Shown: one piece after another, positions 47,582-57,960 of the stretch | Position numbering within the stretch: the stretch's first letter is position 1 | How the letters are laid out: each line of letters opens with the position of its first letter | Source of the DNA: Agelas oroides | Lineage: Eukaryota > Porifera > Demospongiae > Agelasida > Agelasidae | Reading direction: 5' to 3' | Assembly (NCBI GenBank): GCA_949130485.1 | Contig: OX422183.1 | Span: 25,435,316 to 25,499,315, forward strand | Length of the DNA stretch: 64,000 nucleotides | The notes under the pieces: model-generated | Seen by the model: only the letters and a program-made list of their open reading frames with translations | Told to the model about the DNA's origin: nothing | Databases searched by the model: none | Position numbers and translations under genes: made by a program

Positions 47582-48687
47582 CTCACCCTAATAGAAAGCT
47601 GCTACTATAAGAACACAGCTGCCTGAGTCCCGCCCATGTACTGGAGTTAGTAGGGGCATCCTCGGAAGCTAGTTAGATGCATCAATATCCGGCAAGCTAC
47701 GTATACTAAGCTTGAACATATATAGTCGCCAAGAAATTGAATAATAACGCGTTCACCATAATATATATGTGGTAGCCACGCTCAGATACCCAGTTCATGA
47801 TTAAACAGAGGCTTTGTGCTCAGCCTTAGCATGCTAGATAGCTACTGATGAAGTTTGCCCACCCTTTCATAATTTTAGTATGTGATCGATTTAGCTGTTG
47901 AAACATTGTACGCAGCCACTTGCAAGCATATTTGCAAGCTCAACACGGTGATGGCTGTATTGCACAAACTAGAGTAATGCAGGGTTAAAGTCCTACATAC
48001 TCACAACGAGTGCTCAAGCATATCATGTGCAATCAGATATGTCATGCCTCACCCAAATGCCCTACTCCCATGTCCCCACTATTTGTAGCTTCACACTCGA
48101 TTTGTGTGCTGAAAATTTTCCACACATAGGAACATCAATGTGCCAGCCAGTGTTTGTGCTCCACCACTTGACACACAACTCTTGAACATTGAACTCATGT
48201 AGCACACATTCAGTGCTTACTACAAGCAGTATTGAGAGGGTTACATAATTATATATATGAACAGTGTATGTCTAACCTAAAATGTTAAAGTGATCATGTG
48301 AAAAAGGCGAGATAACCTTTTTGAGACATTACGTTGGAGCTCATCTGGTTGCAACAATAATATACCAAGTTATTCCTCTCCCAAACTCCCTTAACAAAAC
48401 CACTTACACTAATACATACCTCCTTATATGAACAGTATTTGTCAAAAAATCCTACCTAACATGTTGAAGTGGTCGAATGAGATTACGTGGAAAAAGGAGA
48501 GATGACATTCTTAAGGCATTAAATTGTAGCTCATCTGGTAGCAACAACAATACACCCAGTTTCACTCCTTTCCCAATGTGTCTAATTGTTTCTTTTTTGA
48601 GGGTGATAGATGATGACTCCTAGTGCAAAACCAGAAGAGCAAAGAGATTAAAAAAAATCAATGTTGATACAATTGATGTTTATGTAC
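47582..48687. other. Intronic stretch with a short dispersed repeat
   Basis: A block containing GAGCTCATCTGG and GCAACAATAATA-like words occurs near 48330 and 48510 and again near 41650. No gene is seen. Confidence 0.4.
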
Positions 48688-48785
48688 CTTTAAGATGTAA
48701 TTATTCCAAAGCCTCTCTGCTGTTTTTTGTAGTTCATCAGATGATACACTAAGACCACACTGACGACACCGAAGAAGAATAGTAA
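48688..48785 (-). CDS. Exon E7
   Basis: The acceptor is AATTTCTTGCAG and the donor is TTAAAG|GTACAT. The frame set by E6 reads TILLRCRQCGLSVSSDELQ and then a helix ending WNNYILK. Another frame gives a hydrophobic stretch but ends in a stop, so the E6-compatible frame is preferred. The CRQCG pair could be half of a zinc site; no second half is seen nearby. Confidence 0.72.
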
Positions 48786-48939
48786 CTGCAAGAAATTAAA
48801 AGATCACCAAGCAGATAGTTAAAAACACTCCACTAGCCAACATGTTTAACCAAGCACGCAAGCAACATACTCCAGAGAATCCAGCAGTATATGTTTCTTT
48901 TGTGCCTCTTTACAAACTGCAGCACCAGTATTCCCTCAC

Positions 48940-49001
48940 AGGCCTCATAGAGGTTATGAAAAGTGCTGACTTTCTCATCACCGTCCATAATTTTAAAATC
49001 C
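48940..49001 (-). CDS. Exon E6
   Basis: A 62-nt exon between ATACTCATAG and GCCT|GTGAGG. It takes two bases in and passes one base out. It reads DFKIMDGDEKVSTFHNLYEA. Joined to E7 it gives a smooth NLYEAFTILLRC, which supports both junctions. Confidence 0.6.
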
Positions 49002-49143
49002 CTATGAGTATGATAGACATAAGCAACTATTGACAATTACGATAACAGTGGTTACATAGAATCAGTCCAACTCTTTACAAACTTTTCAGACTTCATTCAC
49101 AATATTGTCCTTCCTATTAATCGTTAATGTGCTGAATCCATAC

Positions 49144-49260
49144 TGTTCAAGAAATCCATTTAGCACTTCAGCAACCCTCTCAACTGGCAGTGACTCCATT
49201 CTCCCTAACACAGTCTCGATAAACTTGTCCAGATCTCCACACTGATAGACATCACGTCTC
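49144..49260 (-). CDS. Exon E5, with an alternative in-frame stop just downstream
   Basis: The acceptor is TTTTATTACTACAG. The frame reads RRRDVYQCGDLDKFIETV and continues helical. A donor at GAACA|GTATGG joins in phase to E6. If this donor is not used, the frame runs on to a TGA at 49088-49086 and closes a complete 367-residue protein from E1. Both readings are compatible with the sequence. The donor is mediocre, so the short form may be a real isoform. Confidence 0.72.
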
Positions 49261-50362
49261 CTGTAGTAATAAAACCATTTACCCTATAAATGTAAGTGTG
49301 ATGAAGTAGGTTAGATTGCTTAATTGTTTTATGTACTTAATCTTGATTGCTTTGAGTTGACTTAATTTACTGTAAAGCTTAGAGGTGTATTTCTTGTGTA
49401 GTTAGATGTATGGCTTTTTGCCAGAGCTATTTGTGTACTCTGGTTGCTGTATCATCTCCTGTTCACACTTAGATCATTCCCTTTCCGTATCAGCTCTTTT
49501 CCAACTGTTGCTGCCTTATTTGGTTATTTGTTCTTATTTGTTGCTTGTATCATCTCATTGCTGTATCTTTCTATCCAGACTGGTCATCTTTCTATCTAGA
49601 CTGGTCATCTTTCACACCTAGACCATTTCAATAGGTAATATTTATGTGTAAGGTTTCCTGTACTTTTCTACTGGGTTTAACTTAACATGTCCCCATAGGT
49701 GGATATTGCACTTATTAACAAATGATGCTGTCGTTCGAAATGTTTTTCCATATGTATGCTTGTGGCAAAATTTACAATGTGTACTGGAAATTTCAAGTGT
49801 TAAAATTTCATAGTTTTCATAATTTTTGTCAGATCTGCTAAAATTTTACTCAAAAAACTCATCTTCTTACAAAATTCCACACATGATATAGCTACAGAGC
49901 TGTACAACCACCTTCAGTGAGGAAATCTGCCAGCACTGTGAACCCCAAATGCTATACAAGTCTACTATCCTTGTTGCTAACTCCATGATGAAGCCTCTCC
50001 AGCAGACTACCCCAAACAGAGGGCTGTGCGCAAAACAAAAAAAGCCTGTAAGCTATACCACTTGTTGACATTGGCATCCCTGCTATCTTGATATTTGTAG
50101 TGTCATTGCAAATATAAACAAACAGGCCACAACTGTGTTGTCTCAGGGGAGTGGCATACAAACTGGTCAGCAGTTACATAATTATGTAACCACACACAGT
50201 AGCTAAGGTAGGATCAATGTTTTCAAGAGGAGAAAGGTTAAGCCTTCTTTCCTGTAATACTAGCATCCTTTCTAATGAATCCATACACACCAAAATTGGA
50301 CAAAAGTTGAGCTATACAGCATTTGTTTATTAGTGCCTAATAGCCATTCCCAGGGTTCTCAC

Positions 50363-50560
50363 CTGCGCATATGAATAATGAGAAGCACGTAGAGCGGAAA
50401 GTTTTCTTCAAACACAACTGGATTATTTTTGTACTTTTCCAACTTTCTGTTCATCTTCTTCAGTAAGATTTCTGATAGCTGCTTCCCCAGTGCTTCATGT
50501 TGTGATTTTGCCTTGAAAATGAAAAGCTTTTGAACATCAATAGATCTCAAAGTCTCTCCA
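50363..50560 (-). CDS. Exon E4, lysine-rich helical segment
   Basis: The acceptor is GTCTTAACAG and the donor is GCAG|GTGAGAACC. The 198 nt are open throughout (ETLRSIDVQKLFIFKAK, then EILLKKMNRKLEKYK) and suggest long charged helices. Incoming and outgoing phase are both 2. Confidence 0.83.
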
Positions 50561-50822
50561 CTGTTAAGACATAATTATGGCAGAACATACAATTTCAGCA
50601 CAAACTACTACACAAAGTGTGGTTAACAAGATTTGGTGACAAAATCATTCCCAACTTTGAGTAGCATTCCAGTTCAATAACATTTTTAGATATTCTACTT
50701 CTAGTCAGGCTTTAAAATGTACAGGTCTTTATGAGAACAACTAAACAGCACACCAGTATGGTGTACATCTTACTCTCTTGTGAGGAGATAGTTAAGAAAT
50801 CAATGGCTTACATACCTCACAC

Positions 50823-50976
50823 CCAAACTGGTTGAAAGTACACATCACATGCTGGAACTTTACTATATCTCTGCAAACACACACCGGCCCTTCCTTTGGA
50901 AAAGCATACATCTTAAATTCTTTCCATGGATTCAAAAGCACTCCTCTGCTCAATTGTGATTTGCTTGATGCTTTCA
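50823..50976 (-). CDS. Exon E3
   Basis: The acceptor is ATAACCTGCAG. The frame reads VKASSKSQLSRGVLL and then KMYAFPKEGPVCVC. The donor that keeps phase with E4 is TTTGG|GTGTGAG; a nearby GAG|GTATGT would put E4 out of frame, so the first is preferred. Several cysteines (VCVCRD, VMCTF) are present but do not form a recognisable zinc motif. Confidence 0.78.
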
Positions 50977-51044
50977 CTGCAGGTTATAAGAAAACAGTTA
51001 ACGTACTACCTGGTATTGCCTTTATTGACATATAAGAATCTTAC

Positions 51045-51500
51045 CTGGTAATAACGTTCCTCTGTGAAAAGTGGTGGAACTTAGTTGAGAAGAAAATTCA
51101 GAATCTTTTTGTAGTATCTGGACTAAGACATCTCCTGGTTTGTAAGTATTTAAAATTGACAAAAGTTCTTCCCCATCCTGAGAGGTTACCACAAGAACAG
51201 GAATATCTGAACACACTGCATCATGAAGCAAGGAGTGTGAAACCAAGGTGTGGTTATTGGCAGTGTTAATCAGAACAACTGCTTGAGCATGTTCCTTAGA
51301 GTACTGAACAATCAGCTCTGGAATGTTGTCATCTGGGGTTAACATGTGGCAACGAACGTGCTTACTCTCAATGCCATAAGCCCGGTGCCAAATCATTGTT
51401 TTCTCCACAGTAACTGGTTCTTGGGTAATGGGAGATGTAGCATATGAGAAACACTTGAAGGGTCTTTGACTAGCTGCACTTTTCTCAATCAGTTGTAGAC
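51045..51500 (-). CDS. Exon E2, possible PA-like domain
   Basis: The acceptor is TTTGTCATACAG and the donor is CCAG|GTAAGATTC. The 456-nt exon takes one base from E1 and passes one base on. It is the longest exon of the gene. The central part alternates predicted strands and helices: AVVLINTANNHTL, then SDIPVLVVTSQDGEELL. This pattern resembles the protease-associated (PA) fold of vacuolar sorting receptors and RNF13/GRAIL ligases, where the IP-V-V--DGE-L stretch is typical. PA domains are usually lumenal, and no signal peptide is present here, so the likeness may be only structural. Family membership is inference. Confidence 0.85.
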
Positions 51501-51593
51501 CTGTATGACAAAATTTAAGAAATCATGCAAGAAATCATGGCATAAAATGTAGCTACATCAAATAAGTAACTTCAATAAGTAAGTGTTGCATAC

Positions 51594-51714
51594 CATTAAC
51601 AATAGGTTGCAGACTGTCTATGGTTTCAAAGTGGTCCACACACGCAGAAGAGATCAATAGCTCAGCAACTGAGTCCTGAGCAGGGTCTTTTTTCTCACCC
51701 TGCAGCTCATCCAT
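51594..51714 (-). CDS. Exon E1, start of the large gene
   Basis: The exon starts at an ATG (MDELQGEKKDP) with an in-frame TGA 33 nt upstream, which fixes the N-terminus. It ends at AATG|GTATGC in phase 1. The 40 residues are acidic and then helical (SVAELLISSACVDHFETI). No signal peptide is present, so a cytosolic or nuclear protein is likely. A TTAA-bounded element begins about 190 bp upstream, so no promoter can be pointed to; an upstream non-coding exon is possible. Confidence 0.8.
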
Positions 51715-51907
51715 TATGGATGGCCAGTCTGGTTTAAGTCACCTGTCCTTATACTCCTAACATGGAAAGTGAAAACCATAACAGTAAAGCATTAATACAA
51801 CAATTGCACTGTTGGATGCAAACATGGGGCAAAACAAAACAAGTATTCACAGTACTTGCTAGATATCCTGTCACTTGTGGCCACACCCTAATATTTCTCT
51901 CTTTAAG

Positions 51908-52320
51908 TTAACCCTTCAAACTACTATTTGAAGTCATCAGATTTCAGAGTTATACTTGATGCAATGCATTTGGGAGACGGTCTCTGCATTAGCAGAAAGT
52001 ATGGGACAAGAGAAGGTGGCAAATTTATGCAAAAAGGAAAAAAAACACAGCAGCAGCATCTTTGGCTATAGGAATGCCTTGGTTAGCACTATGTAGGCTA
52101 TTTCTGTGCTCCTTTGTCCAAATGAGCTTAGAAAACACTTCTCTCACTTTGTAAGGCTTCCATTCCTGCCATTTCAGCACTTACTGTTCACGACCATGGT
52201 TGTTCAAAGGTTACCAGTGGTGGAGTGACATACACTCTACATGCAATGGCTATGCTGGATTGTGTACCTAACTCCCATTCCCTGTTTCCTGTTCCAATTT
52301 TGCACTAATCTAGCTACACT
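51908..52320 (+). mobile_element. TTAA family B, copy 4 (left part)
   Basis: It begins GTTAACCCTTCAAACTAC and keeps GGTCTCTGCATTAGCAGAAA from the family body. The right part is lost where the next element begins at 52321. Confidence 0.65.
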
Positions 52321-53398
52321 ACAAGTCACAAAAAAGTTTTCTCAATGAAAACAAGCACATGTAGGGATGGAACCCTCAAAAACCAACCAAACAAGATAGG
52401 AACAACACCACAATACTTTTACACCATCCCTACATCTTGTGCCATTTTGCCAACTATGCATTGTGTTTGTTACTTGTGTGCACAGAAGGGTTGTCTTGGG
52501 CATGGAAGCCTGTGGAACGAGCAGTACTGGATGTGTAGTGCACGTTGTTGTGTATGGAGAGTGCGTTGTGTTGTGGGTGGCTGTAACTTTGTTACGGTTG
52601 AGTGTGGCAGGCATGGTTAGCTAGTTTAATATGTACAAGCTGTGGGGTGCAAGATCAGTGCTGAGTCGTGTGTGGCATGTTGGAGTGGGTTGCATATGTT
52701 GTGGGCTTTTGTAGCTGCAGGGCATGGCAGGTAAGGGTTGTCTTGTAAGTGAAGGCTGTGGTGTGAGCAGTACTGGGTCGGTCCGTAGTTAACGACATGG
52801 TGGTGTGTTTGAAGGGTTTGTGGGGTAGGTAGCTAGTTGTAGGGAGAAAGGTTGTTTGTTGGTTTGTGGGTGTAGCTGGTGTGCAGTGTTGTTTTAGTTA
52901 ACTATAACTTTAACTAAATATATTTTAGTATGGCCTTTTTAAAATTTAGTTAACCAAAAGTGCAACTTAAATTTCTTGCTAACTTGGGGGCTGTAACTAA
53001 AACGTCCAAGGACGTACAAGAAGAAACCGTAACTGTACTAAAACAGAATACAGCCTGTTTTCAACAATAAGTGTAACTAAATACCTTTTAGTAAGGGGTT
53101 TTAGAGTTTCAGTGGTTGAAACTATAACTAACTAAAAATTTTGTAAAACCGGGAAACTAGAACTAAACTAAACCAAAAGTATTTTCTAAATAAAAACTAA
53201 CTATAACTAAACTAAAAGCACAAACCCTAAAAACTTAAATTTGAAGGGTATTGTGGTGTACGTGGTTGGCAAAATGGCACAAGATGTAGGGATGGTGTAA
53301 AAGTATTGTGGTGTTGTTCCTATCTTGTTTGGTTGGTTTTTGAGGGTTCCATCCCTACATGTGCTTGTTTTCATTGAGAAAACTTTTTTGTGACTTGT
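52321..53398. mobile_element. 1.08-kb element with ~130-bp inverted ends
   Basis: 52321-52453 and 53271-53398 are near-perfect inverted copies beginning ACAAGTCACAAAAAAG. Each arm carries TGTAGGGATGG words. The interior is GT-rich with a duplicated CAGTACTGG block and an AT-rich TTTAGTTAAC stretch that also occurs at 8000-8095. Single-arm ORFs read through the repeat and are not genes. Confidence 0.85.
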
Positions 53399-53713
53399 TT
53401 GCTTTGTTTTTTTTTTTTTGGTTTAGGAATGGTAAGAGAGAAGTGACATGGGAGGGTAGGCCGAGGGGAAGATGCATGGTGTGTACAGTATGATAGTAGA
53501 AAGAGCTAAGAATTGTCATAAATTCAAACACTTTGAAGTGAAATCGTCAATCCAAACATCAAACTTCGGGGGGTTTAGAAGTACAGTCCAAGCAAAGCCT
53601 CATAAAAACCAAGTGAAAAGCAGATGAGTTTAATAAGGCTTTGCATGCAAGCTTATAAATCCTGTGCTCATTTCACGTGGACTACTAATGGTTCACCGAA
53701 AAACTCTCCATAG

Positions 53714-53764
53714 ACTGTCACCAGAGTATTGAGTCGTAAGACCCCATTACAGAACTGTTTGATG
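53714..53764 (+). CDS. Penultimate exon of a plus-strand gene
   Basis: The acceptor is AAAACTCTCCATAG and the donor is TTGATG|GTGAGTAGC, close to consensus. Seventeen codons in phase 0 (TVTRVLSRKTPLQNCLM) join in frame to the exon at 53857. Upstream exons were not found within the window. Confidence 0.6.
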
Positions 53765-53856
53765 GTGAGTAGCTATAGTCTAAATGGGTTTGAAACGAAC
53801 GCATAGGGGTCTGTGGAGCTGAACAACCGCCAGTTCTGTGGCCACCTCTAGTGCAG

Positions 53857-54045
53857 AAGTTTGGAATGAAGCCATGCACTGTTGACTCGGTGCTAGTATA
53901 CCAAGCTACCAATAGGCTGCCACTTGCTTCGTTGGAGGAATATGAAGACTCAGGCACAACACAAAAGGAGGATGTTAAGAAGACACCAGCCAAAGTGCTA
54001 CCATCAACTCGCAGTAAACATTGTATGTGTACTATATGCATGTAA
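53857..54045 (+). CDS. Last exon of the plus-strand gene
   Basis: The acceptor is CACCTCTAGTGCAG. The frame reads KFGMKPCTVDSVLVYQATN, then a charged stretch, and ends SKHCMCTICM and TAA. An AATAAA signal follows 38 bases after the stop. The Cys-rich C-terminus (HCMCTIC) might bind a metal or carry a lipid; this is not established. The family is not recognised. The gene converges with the minus-strand repeat ORF at 54153. Confidence 0.62.
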   Translation, partial: KFGMKPCTVDSVLVYQATNRLPLASLEEYEDSGTTQKEDVKKTPAKVLPSTRSKHCMCTICM

Positions 54046-54083
54046 ATGACTATAACAAGCAAATTTGAAATGTGAAAGTTGAC

Positions 54084-54089
54084 AATAAA
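54084..54089 (+). terminator. Polyadenylation signal AATAAA
   Basis: A canonical hexamer just downstream of the stop codon at 54043-54045. Confidence 0.7.
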
Positions 54090-54152
54090 ACTTGAAATCG
54101 AATATCAGTGGCTAGTGTTCTAAGTCATATGAAGTACTTGATGGTTAAAACA

Positions 54153-54698
54153 CTAGCTGGCATAGTACCGTCTATACCACTTGAGCTTGGCTTTTGCAGC
54201 CTTCAAATTAGTCATACGAGCTGCTGCCCTATTTTTGTCAGGGTTCCTCCAGTAACTACTATGGGAGGATACGCGGGAAGCTGCCCTTCCTTTCTCAGGG
54301 TCCTCCCAATAGCGGGTATGGGAGGATACGCGGGAAGCTGCCCTTCCTTTCTCAGGGTCCTCCCAATAACGGGTATGGGAGGATGCCCTGGAAGATGCCC
54401 TTTTGGTCTCAGGGTCCTCCCAATAACGGGTATGGGAGGACGCCCTTTTCGTCCAAGGGTCCTTCCAATAACAGGCATGGGAGGACACCCTTTTCGTCTC
54501 AGGGTCCTTCCAATAACAGGCATGGGAGGACACCCTTTTCGTCTCAGGGTCCTTCCAATAACAGGCATGGGAGGACGCCCGGGAAGATGCCCTGTGTTTC
54601 TCCGGGTCTTTCCAGTAATTATTACGGGACGCTTGCCTTTTTTTCCCCTTTGTTTCGCAGGTAGTTCTGCTTGTACTTCGCTCGTTTCTTGTGGACAT
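54153..54698 (-). CDS. Protein of tandem YW(K/E)DPE repeats
   Basis: A 181-residue single-exon ORF from an ATG with A at -3 (MSTRNERSTSRTT). It has a basic Ser/Arg/Thr N-terminus and then about seven repeats of the form YWKDPETKRVSSH or YWEDPEKGRAASRVSSH. It ends WRNPDKNRAAARMT and a lysine-rich helix (KAAKAKLKWYRRYY). Each unit could form one short helix with W, D-P-E and basic residues. Similar '-NPE-KRA--RA-Y' arrays occur near the N-terminus of some element-encoded proteins in corals and sponges, so a transposon origin is possible. The ORF is intact over a 48/57-bp DNA minisatellite, which suggests selection or a recent expansion. Function is unknown. Confidence 0.6.
   Translation of the reverse strand: MSTRNERSTSRTTCETKGKKRQASRNNYWKDPEKHRASSRASSHACYWKDPETKRVSSHACYWKDPETKRVSSHACYWKDPWTKRASSHTRYWEDPETKRASSRASSHTRYWEDPEKGRAASRVSSHTRYWEDPEKGRAASRVSSHSSYWRNPDKNRAAARMTNLKAAKAKLKWYRRYYAS
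54228..54622. repeat. 48/57-bp minisatellite inside the YWKDPE ORF
   Basis: Units share CAGGGTCCTTCCAATAACAG and a TATGGGAGGA core. Two unit lengths differ by 9 or more bases, always in multiples of three. Confidence 0.9.
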
Positions 54699-54831
54699 TA
54701 TGCATATTGCGTTCGATGTAAAGTGCAGCACAACTACGTCAACTGATCCACGAAATCAGATTTGCAAACTGCAACGCTCAATTCTCACCTTCTCTACGAA
54801 GTACTGAACCACGTGCTCAGTTGAACCCTGG

Positions 54832-54890
54832 TGACGTAATTATGAGTAATATTTAATTCGAGCAAAATGGCGTGTAGCAGCTAGCTTAAG
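54832..54890. promoter_or_regulatory. Possible promoter motifs (CRE-like, YY1-like)
   Basis: GTGACGTAATTA resembles a CREB/ATF site and AAAATGGCG resembles a YY1 element. They lie about 130 bp upstream of the YWKDPE ORF start and could serve it or a divergent transcript. Motif evidence only. Confidence 0.3.
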
Positions 54891-55041
54891 TGTGAGATTA
54901 CCTGAGAATCGCCGACAAGTTTGAGTTCGTTCTTTTAGACCGACAAGTGGCAGGTGCAATACCTAGTGATTTATCCTGTTGTTTTGCGTTTGAATCGTTG
55001 TAAAAGCTCCAGCCGTTATCGTGCTATCGCGGTGAGAGGCA

Positions 55042-55088
55042 GAAGAAGAAGAAGAAGAAGAAGAAGAAGAAGAAGAAGAAGAAAGAAA
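55042..55088. repeat. (GAA)n microsatellite
   Basis: An almost pure GAA array. It gives a poly-Ser frame on the minus strand that is not called as a gene. Confidence 0.95.
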
Positions 55089-55089
55089 G

Positions 55090-56165
55090 TCAGAAGATAG
55101 ACAATTTGTCCGTTTTGGCGACTTGCCGGTCTGGTGCTTAGCGATACTTTCCAGCAAACTTAACAGTCTCTTTGCTCATGAAAACACTCGATAATGCCTG
55201 ATATGGCTCATACAGGCCTTTGATTAATCTAACGAAGATATTTCGAGCGTGTTATTTGTGCACTTTTAATGTGGCGGCCATTTTTTTTCGGGGTCATCCC
55301 TACATATGGCGTACTACCGTACGCCATGATATGTGTACCTATTGGGTTAGCTTAATAGTGTATTTATGGCAGGACAAGCTGATTTGACTACCTGCATTCA
55401 AGCCACCTGTATTCAAGTCACCGTTTTCTTTCCACTTGGGGTGCAGTTAGCCTCGAAAAAAGGAAAAAAAGACTTGTCCATTAAGAGTCTTAAGTGGCTG
55501 CTAGAAAATTCTGTGCTTGAGGCTTGCCAGCTGCTTCTGAACTTTTGCTCCTGGAGTTTGGCCCTCACACCTGTTTGGCAGAAGATGGCCACGCTACTAT
55601 AGTGTATCTATATCTGGGTTGTGTAGGAGCTAAAAACATTGCACAAAGCCTTTTGAGAGACATCAGTCGGTGTTGTAACAAAGTGTCATTGCCATCAAAA
55701 GCGCTCTGGATGCGTAGGATGTGCTGTAGTGCAGCAAGCCAGTAGCTACGTATGCACTTCACTGAAGTGTCCAACTGACCTGTAGCTCAGTATGAGCGTG
55801 CTGTATTGGTAGTCTGCTACCTGAAAGTTAAAGCTTGTTAAGGGATCTTGCTTCCTTAAAGTGCGTGCAGTTTTCTTTGATCCACCCACGCAAGGTGACA
55901 CAAGTCATATTTGTATTCATCTGACTCTGCTCTTGTGGAATACCAGGTGCTAGGACAACCAAATGGGTTGGTCCCAGTTCGCCTAATCCCATTTCGTCTA
56001 ATACTCATTTCGTCTACTCCCTTTTCGTGTAATCATTTTGTTTTGTCTACCATGCGTTAACATTGATTCACAATTTGAAATTATCTATTATAGTGTCACA
56101 GCATTCATTGTAGGTCTCCCGAGACTTGTTGGGGAGTAGGAAGTAAACAAGCGGGAACTGTTTAC
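55090..56165. other. Stretch without a confident gene
   Basis: Overlapping frames at 55366-55774 on both strands have no recognised domain. 55975-56045 is a short array of ATTTCGTCTAAT-like words. 55905-55960 matches the dispersed repeat at 12470-12515. Confidence 0.35.
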
Positions 56166-56176
56166 CATGACTGAAG

Positions 56177-56447
56177 CTATGAATGGTGAATAACTAATAG
56201 AACAGGCGCAGGCACAGAGAAAGTTCCATCGCAGTACAGAGTGTTAGTTTCTGACAGAACCTGTAAGTTGCTCTCCGTTGTAAACATGCATGAATACATC
56301 ATTACGAGAAGCTTGTAAGAAGTCTTCACCACTAAAGGTTTTTGACCACTCTTCATCAAAATTCACTTCATCTAAGCTCGTGGGCAAAGGTGGAAGCCGC
56401 TCTCGTCCTCTGTAGAGTGTCATCCGAATTGAAGTAAAGATGGGCAA
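56177..56447 (-). pseudogene. MULE transposase fragment
   Basis: The segment reads YRGRERLPPLPTSLDEV, then FDEEWSKTFSGEDFL. After a frameshift near 56275 it reads LQVLSETNTLYCDGTFSVP. The PPLP---L-E--- and DGTF words are typical of MULE (Mutator-like) transposases, with D of DGTF as the first catalytic acid. The rest of the DDE core is missing. Confidence 0.72.
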
Positions 56448-56809
56448 GGCAGCTGAAACTTCTTCATCTCAGCTTACAGTTCGAATGGCTTCTTGATACA
56501 ATCTTGATATAGGATCGAGTTGTTTCAGTTTTTGCCCTTTCCTTCATTGCACATACTACTTTAGCAACTTCCACTTCTACTTCATAATTATATTACTTCT
56601 ACTTCATTGCCTTGCACAGAGAGCAGCAACGCTTTAAATACACTAGAACTACACACAACATTACGCCCAACCTAGCTACTCACGCTTGCATGCAGGTGAG
56701 CTGTGTAAGAAAGTGATTTTACCTCGTTTGGGCCATAAAACTTACAGTTCTTTATTCCTGCTTGTGTTCTTCAATTTAGAATGGCCGAATTGGTCAATGA
56801 GCTACCCAA

Positions 56810-56821
56810 CCAACTGAGCTA
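56810..56821 (-). other. tRNA A-box-like word
   Basis: TAGCTCAGTTGG on the minus strand is a perfect internal A box. No B box lies at the right distance, so this is not a tRNA gene; it may be a SINE relic. Confidence 0.25.
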
Positions 56822-56945
56822 CCGAAGTCACTCGGCAACTCAGTGGCCGAATTTGAGTACTTATGGCTGAGCTGCCAGGGATCCAGCCGAAGCGGATACC
56901 AAGCTGGCATGTTTGATGGGGAGGTGCGGCTAGCTTGATCAACTT

Positions 56946-57143
56946 TTGTCTGTGTTCCAACAGCTCAATACCTTTGTCAATGGTCTCAGCGACGGGAAGC
57001 TCAGCGACGGGAAGCTGAGCGAGGGCCTGCGAACGAGGCTAGGACCGTGCTTTGCCTGTGGAAAGATGGGACATGTGCGGAAGAACTGTCCTGGACCTGG
57101 TGGTGGAGCCACCTCACTTCCCATGAGTGGGAGGCATATGTAA
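56946..57143 (+). pseudogene. CCHC zinc-knuckle fragment (gag-like)
   Basis: CFACGKMGHVRKNCP is a C-x2-C-x4-H-x4-C knuckle as in retroelement gag proteins. It is preceded by a short DGKLSDGKLSEG duplication. The frame ends soon after; no protease or RT follows in this orientation. Confidence 0.6.
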
Positions 57144-57960
57144 GGAAAGTGGAAACGAAACAGTTGTACATAGTGTGTATAGCCCACCACATGCACTAAT
57201 GCACAATGGTAATGCTCCTGTTGAATGGGAGGGTAAACTAGAGTACTTAACAACATGGGACACAGTTCCACTAGGTGTAAATTACCTTAGTGTTGAAACA
57301 CAACACCAAATTTTGGGAAACGAAAAGGCTGGTATTGGACCTGAGATATGTAAACAAGTTCCTCTGGAAAGATAAGTTCAAATATGAAGACATAAAGCAA
57401 CAGTTGTTGTTAACGTTGGTAAATTTTGAATAGTGCCTGCCACAGGGGCATTGCAGAAAGATATGAGAGTTGTAGTTTCCATTGGTTGAGGTGAGACTGG
57501 CATAGTTGTGCAACTTGTACCTTCTCCTAGGGTGGGGCGGAATAGTTTAGGAGATCCGAGTAAGGATTCTTCATGCTGGGAGCTAGTACTACAGGGAGAG
57601 ATTAGACTGGTAGTGGGGCTAAGTGGAGGGGCAGGTGGCTGGTCCTTAGGGGAGTTAGGGGTAGGGGTGTGGGCTGGGTGTGGGGCTAAACAGTAGGGGG
57701 GAGGGGCTACAGTTGACAGATCCTAAACTGCTTGTGCGGGGCATGTACGGCGGTACAGCCTAATTGGCTGTTCAGTGTCTCCTGTATGGTGTTGATGCTG
57801 TCCCTCTGCATTCGGGGGGGGCTCCGACAGTATCTCCGGGGAAGTAATAGGTTCCTCGATATAGATCTCCCTGGACCGAAGTACATATCTCAGGGTGCGG
57901 GTAGTTTCAAGTGCTGACATCATACCTGCGGTGCTGATGAAGACAGTAGAGGGGGTCGAC
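57144..57960. other. Stretch between gag fragment and Penelope-like element
   Basis: G-rich sequence around 57525-57710 and unassigned frames; no supported gene. Confidence 0.35.

Noticed and set aside
48833-49036. 67-codon stand-alone minus-strand ORF
   Set aside because: Its first part is exon E6; the rest is intron read-through past the GTGAGG donor.
54108-54746. 212-codon plus-strand ORF with GRVLPITGMGG-like repeats
   Set aside because: Opposite-strand reading of the YWKDPE minisatellite. The minus frame has a better start context and non-repetitive, compositionally coherent ends, though the choice is not proven.
54963-55157. Poly-Ser ORF on the minus strand
   Set aside because: Produced by the (GAA)n microsatellite; it lacks an ATG start in the right place and any splice support.
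55366-55774. Overlapping ORFs on both strands
   Set aside because: None has a domain, and their mutual overlap and lack of splice or promoter context give no basis for choosing one.
56800-56830. tRNA gene on the minus strand
   Set aside because: Only the A box matches; there is no B box or cloverleaf.
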